This document shows, piece after piece, positions 4,943-5,505 of a DNA stretch of 5,505 bases. Source of the DNA: JASJGK01 sp033791585. GTDB lineage: Bacteria; SAR324; XYD2-FULL-50-16. The stretch is taken from positions 1 through 5,505 of the forward strand of contig JASJGK010000185.1 in the NCBI GenBank assembly GCA_033791585.1, written 5' to 3'. The position numbers and the translations under genes are program-made. The notes beneath the pieces are model-generated. The model was not told the DNA's origin. It was given only the letters and a program-made list of their open reading frames with translations, and did not search any database. How positions within the stretch are numbered: position 1 is the first letter of the stretch; each line of letters opens with the position of its first letter.

Positions 4943-5505
4943 ATGATCGGTTATTTAAAAAAAACACTCTTTGGTTCACACAGCGATAAAGAGCTAAAAA
5001 AATACGCTAGCCTAGTGAATAAAATCAATGAGCTAGAACCACAGTTTACAGATTTAACCGAGGCAGATTGCAAGGCCAAAACTGAAGAATACAAAGAACG
5101 CTACCAAAAGGGCGAAACCCTAGACGAGCTTTTACCAGAGGCATTTGCCTTGGTGAGGCGTGCCTCCCAAAACTCTTTGGAACAAAGGCATTTTGATGTG
5201 CAGCTACTCGGTGGCATCGCGCTACACAAGGGCCAGATTGCAGAGATGAAAACAGGTGAAGGTAAAACCTTGACCGCCACCCTACCCCTTTACCTAAATG
5301 CCTTAACAGGCAAGGGTGCCCACCTGATTACTGTAAACGATTACCTTGCTGAAAGAGATGCAAAGTGGATGGGCGAGGTTTATAATTACCTCGGGATGAC
5401 TGTGGGAATCATCACCAATAACATTGACGATTTTGACCGCAGAGAAGCTTACAGATGCGATATCACCTACGGCACAAATAACGAATTCGGATTTGATTAC
5501 CTTCG
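4943..5505 (+). CDS. secA: preprotein translocase ATPase SecA, N-terminal part (runs off the right edge)
   Basis: The first 188 residues of SecA are present, out of roughly 850-950 in the family. The protein is the cytoplasmic motor that drives preproteins through SecYEG. The typical N-terminus MIGYLKKTLFGSHSDKELKK is followed by LLPEAFALVRRAS (63-75) and the adenine-contacting RHFDVQLLGG with Q87. Walker A is MKTGEGKT (102-109), with the catalytic-site lysine at K108, the same numbering as E. coli SecA. TVNDYLAERDAKWMG (130-144) and ITYGTNNEFGFDYLR (174-188) are conserved helicase-type motor segments. The frame is open to the edge with no disruption. The ATG at 4943 fits the family N-terminus, but no Shine-Dalgarno sequence precedes it. 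A TTG at 4916 would add 9 residues (AGGA only 3 nt before) and is less likely. The leader carries two competing hairpins, so translation control is possible but unproven. Confidence 0.97.
   Translation, partial: MIGYLKKTLFGSHSDKELKKYASLVNKINELEPQFTDLTEADCKAKTEEYKERYQKGETLDELLPEAFALVRRASQNSLEQRHFDVQLLGGIALHKGQIAEMKTGEGKTLTATLPLYLNALTGKGAHLITVNDYLAERDAKWMGEVYNYLGMTVGIITNNIDDFDRREAYRCDITYGTNNEFGFDYL

Overview
The window looks like a chromosomal stretch from a Gram-negative, proteobacterium-like organism. It carries a diagnostic HscA (ISC-type Fe-S assembly chaperone), an ABC1/UbiB-family kinase-like protein, a TetR-type regulator, an Mrr-like restriction endonuclease and the N-terminus of SecA. 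I cannot place it more precisely from the sequence. Hand counts on a few lines give about 48-51% G+C in parts of the ABC1 and secA genes and about 37% in a 180-nt sample of mrr.

Layout. (1) The 3' two thirds of hscA enters from the left edge on the + strand and ends at 1210. A likely intrinsic terminator has a stem that includes the last codons. (2) A short convergent gap (1211-1300) separates it from a minus-strand two-gene operon, tetR-type regulator then ABC1 kinase-like gene (3314 down to 1301). These two genes overlap by 11 nt and appear translationally coupled. A palindrome overlapping a plausible promoter in front of the regulator suggests autoregulation. (3) A non-coding, AT-rich stretch of about 670 nt (3315-3985) holds a compact series of hairpins. 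Three of them share a (A/C)GCAG loop. It also holds a 13-nt direct repeat and a longer inverted repeat. (4) A solitary Mrr-like type IV restriction endonuclease lies on the + strand (3986-4831) and is AT-richer than its neighbours. (5) A 111-nt spacer with two overlapping, mutually exclusive hairpins leads into secA (4943 to the right edge).

How the genes fit together. hscA and secA are housekeeping genes for Fe-S cluster transfer and protein export. The regulator/ABC1 pair forms a self-contained unit, possibly tied to quinone or lipid metabolism, and the regulator has an unusual Cys-rich tail. The mrr gene and the AT-rich hairpin-bearing DNA in front of it look like an accessory insertion between conserved genes. 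I see no adjacent methyltransferase, no toxin-antitoxin pair, no CRISPR array and no transposase. The items most worth a second look are the shared-loop hairpin cluster, the cysteine tail of the regulator, and the structured secA leader.
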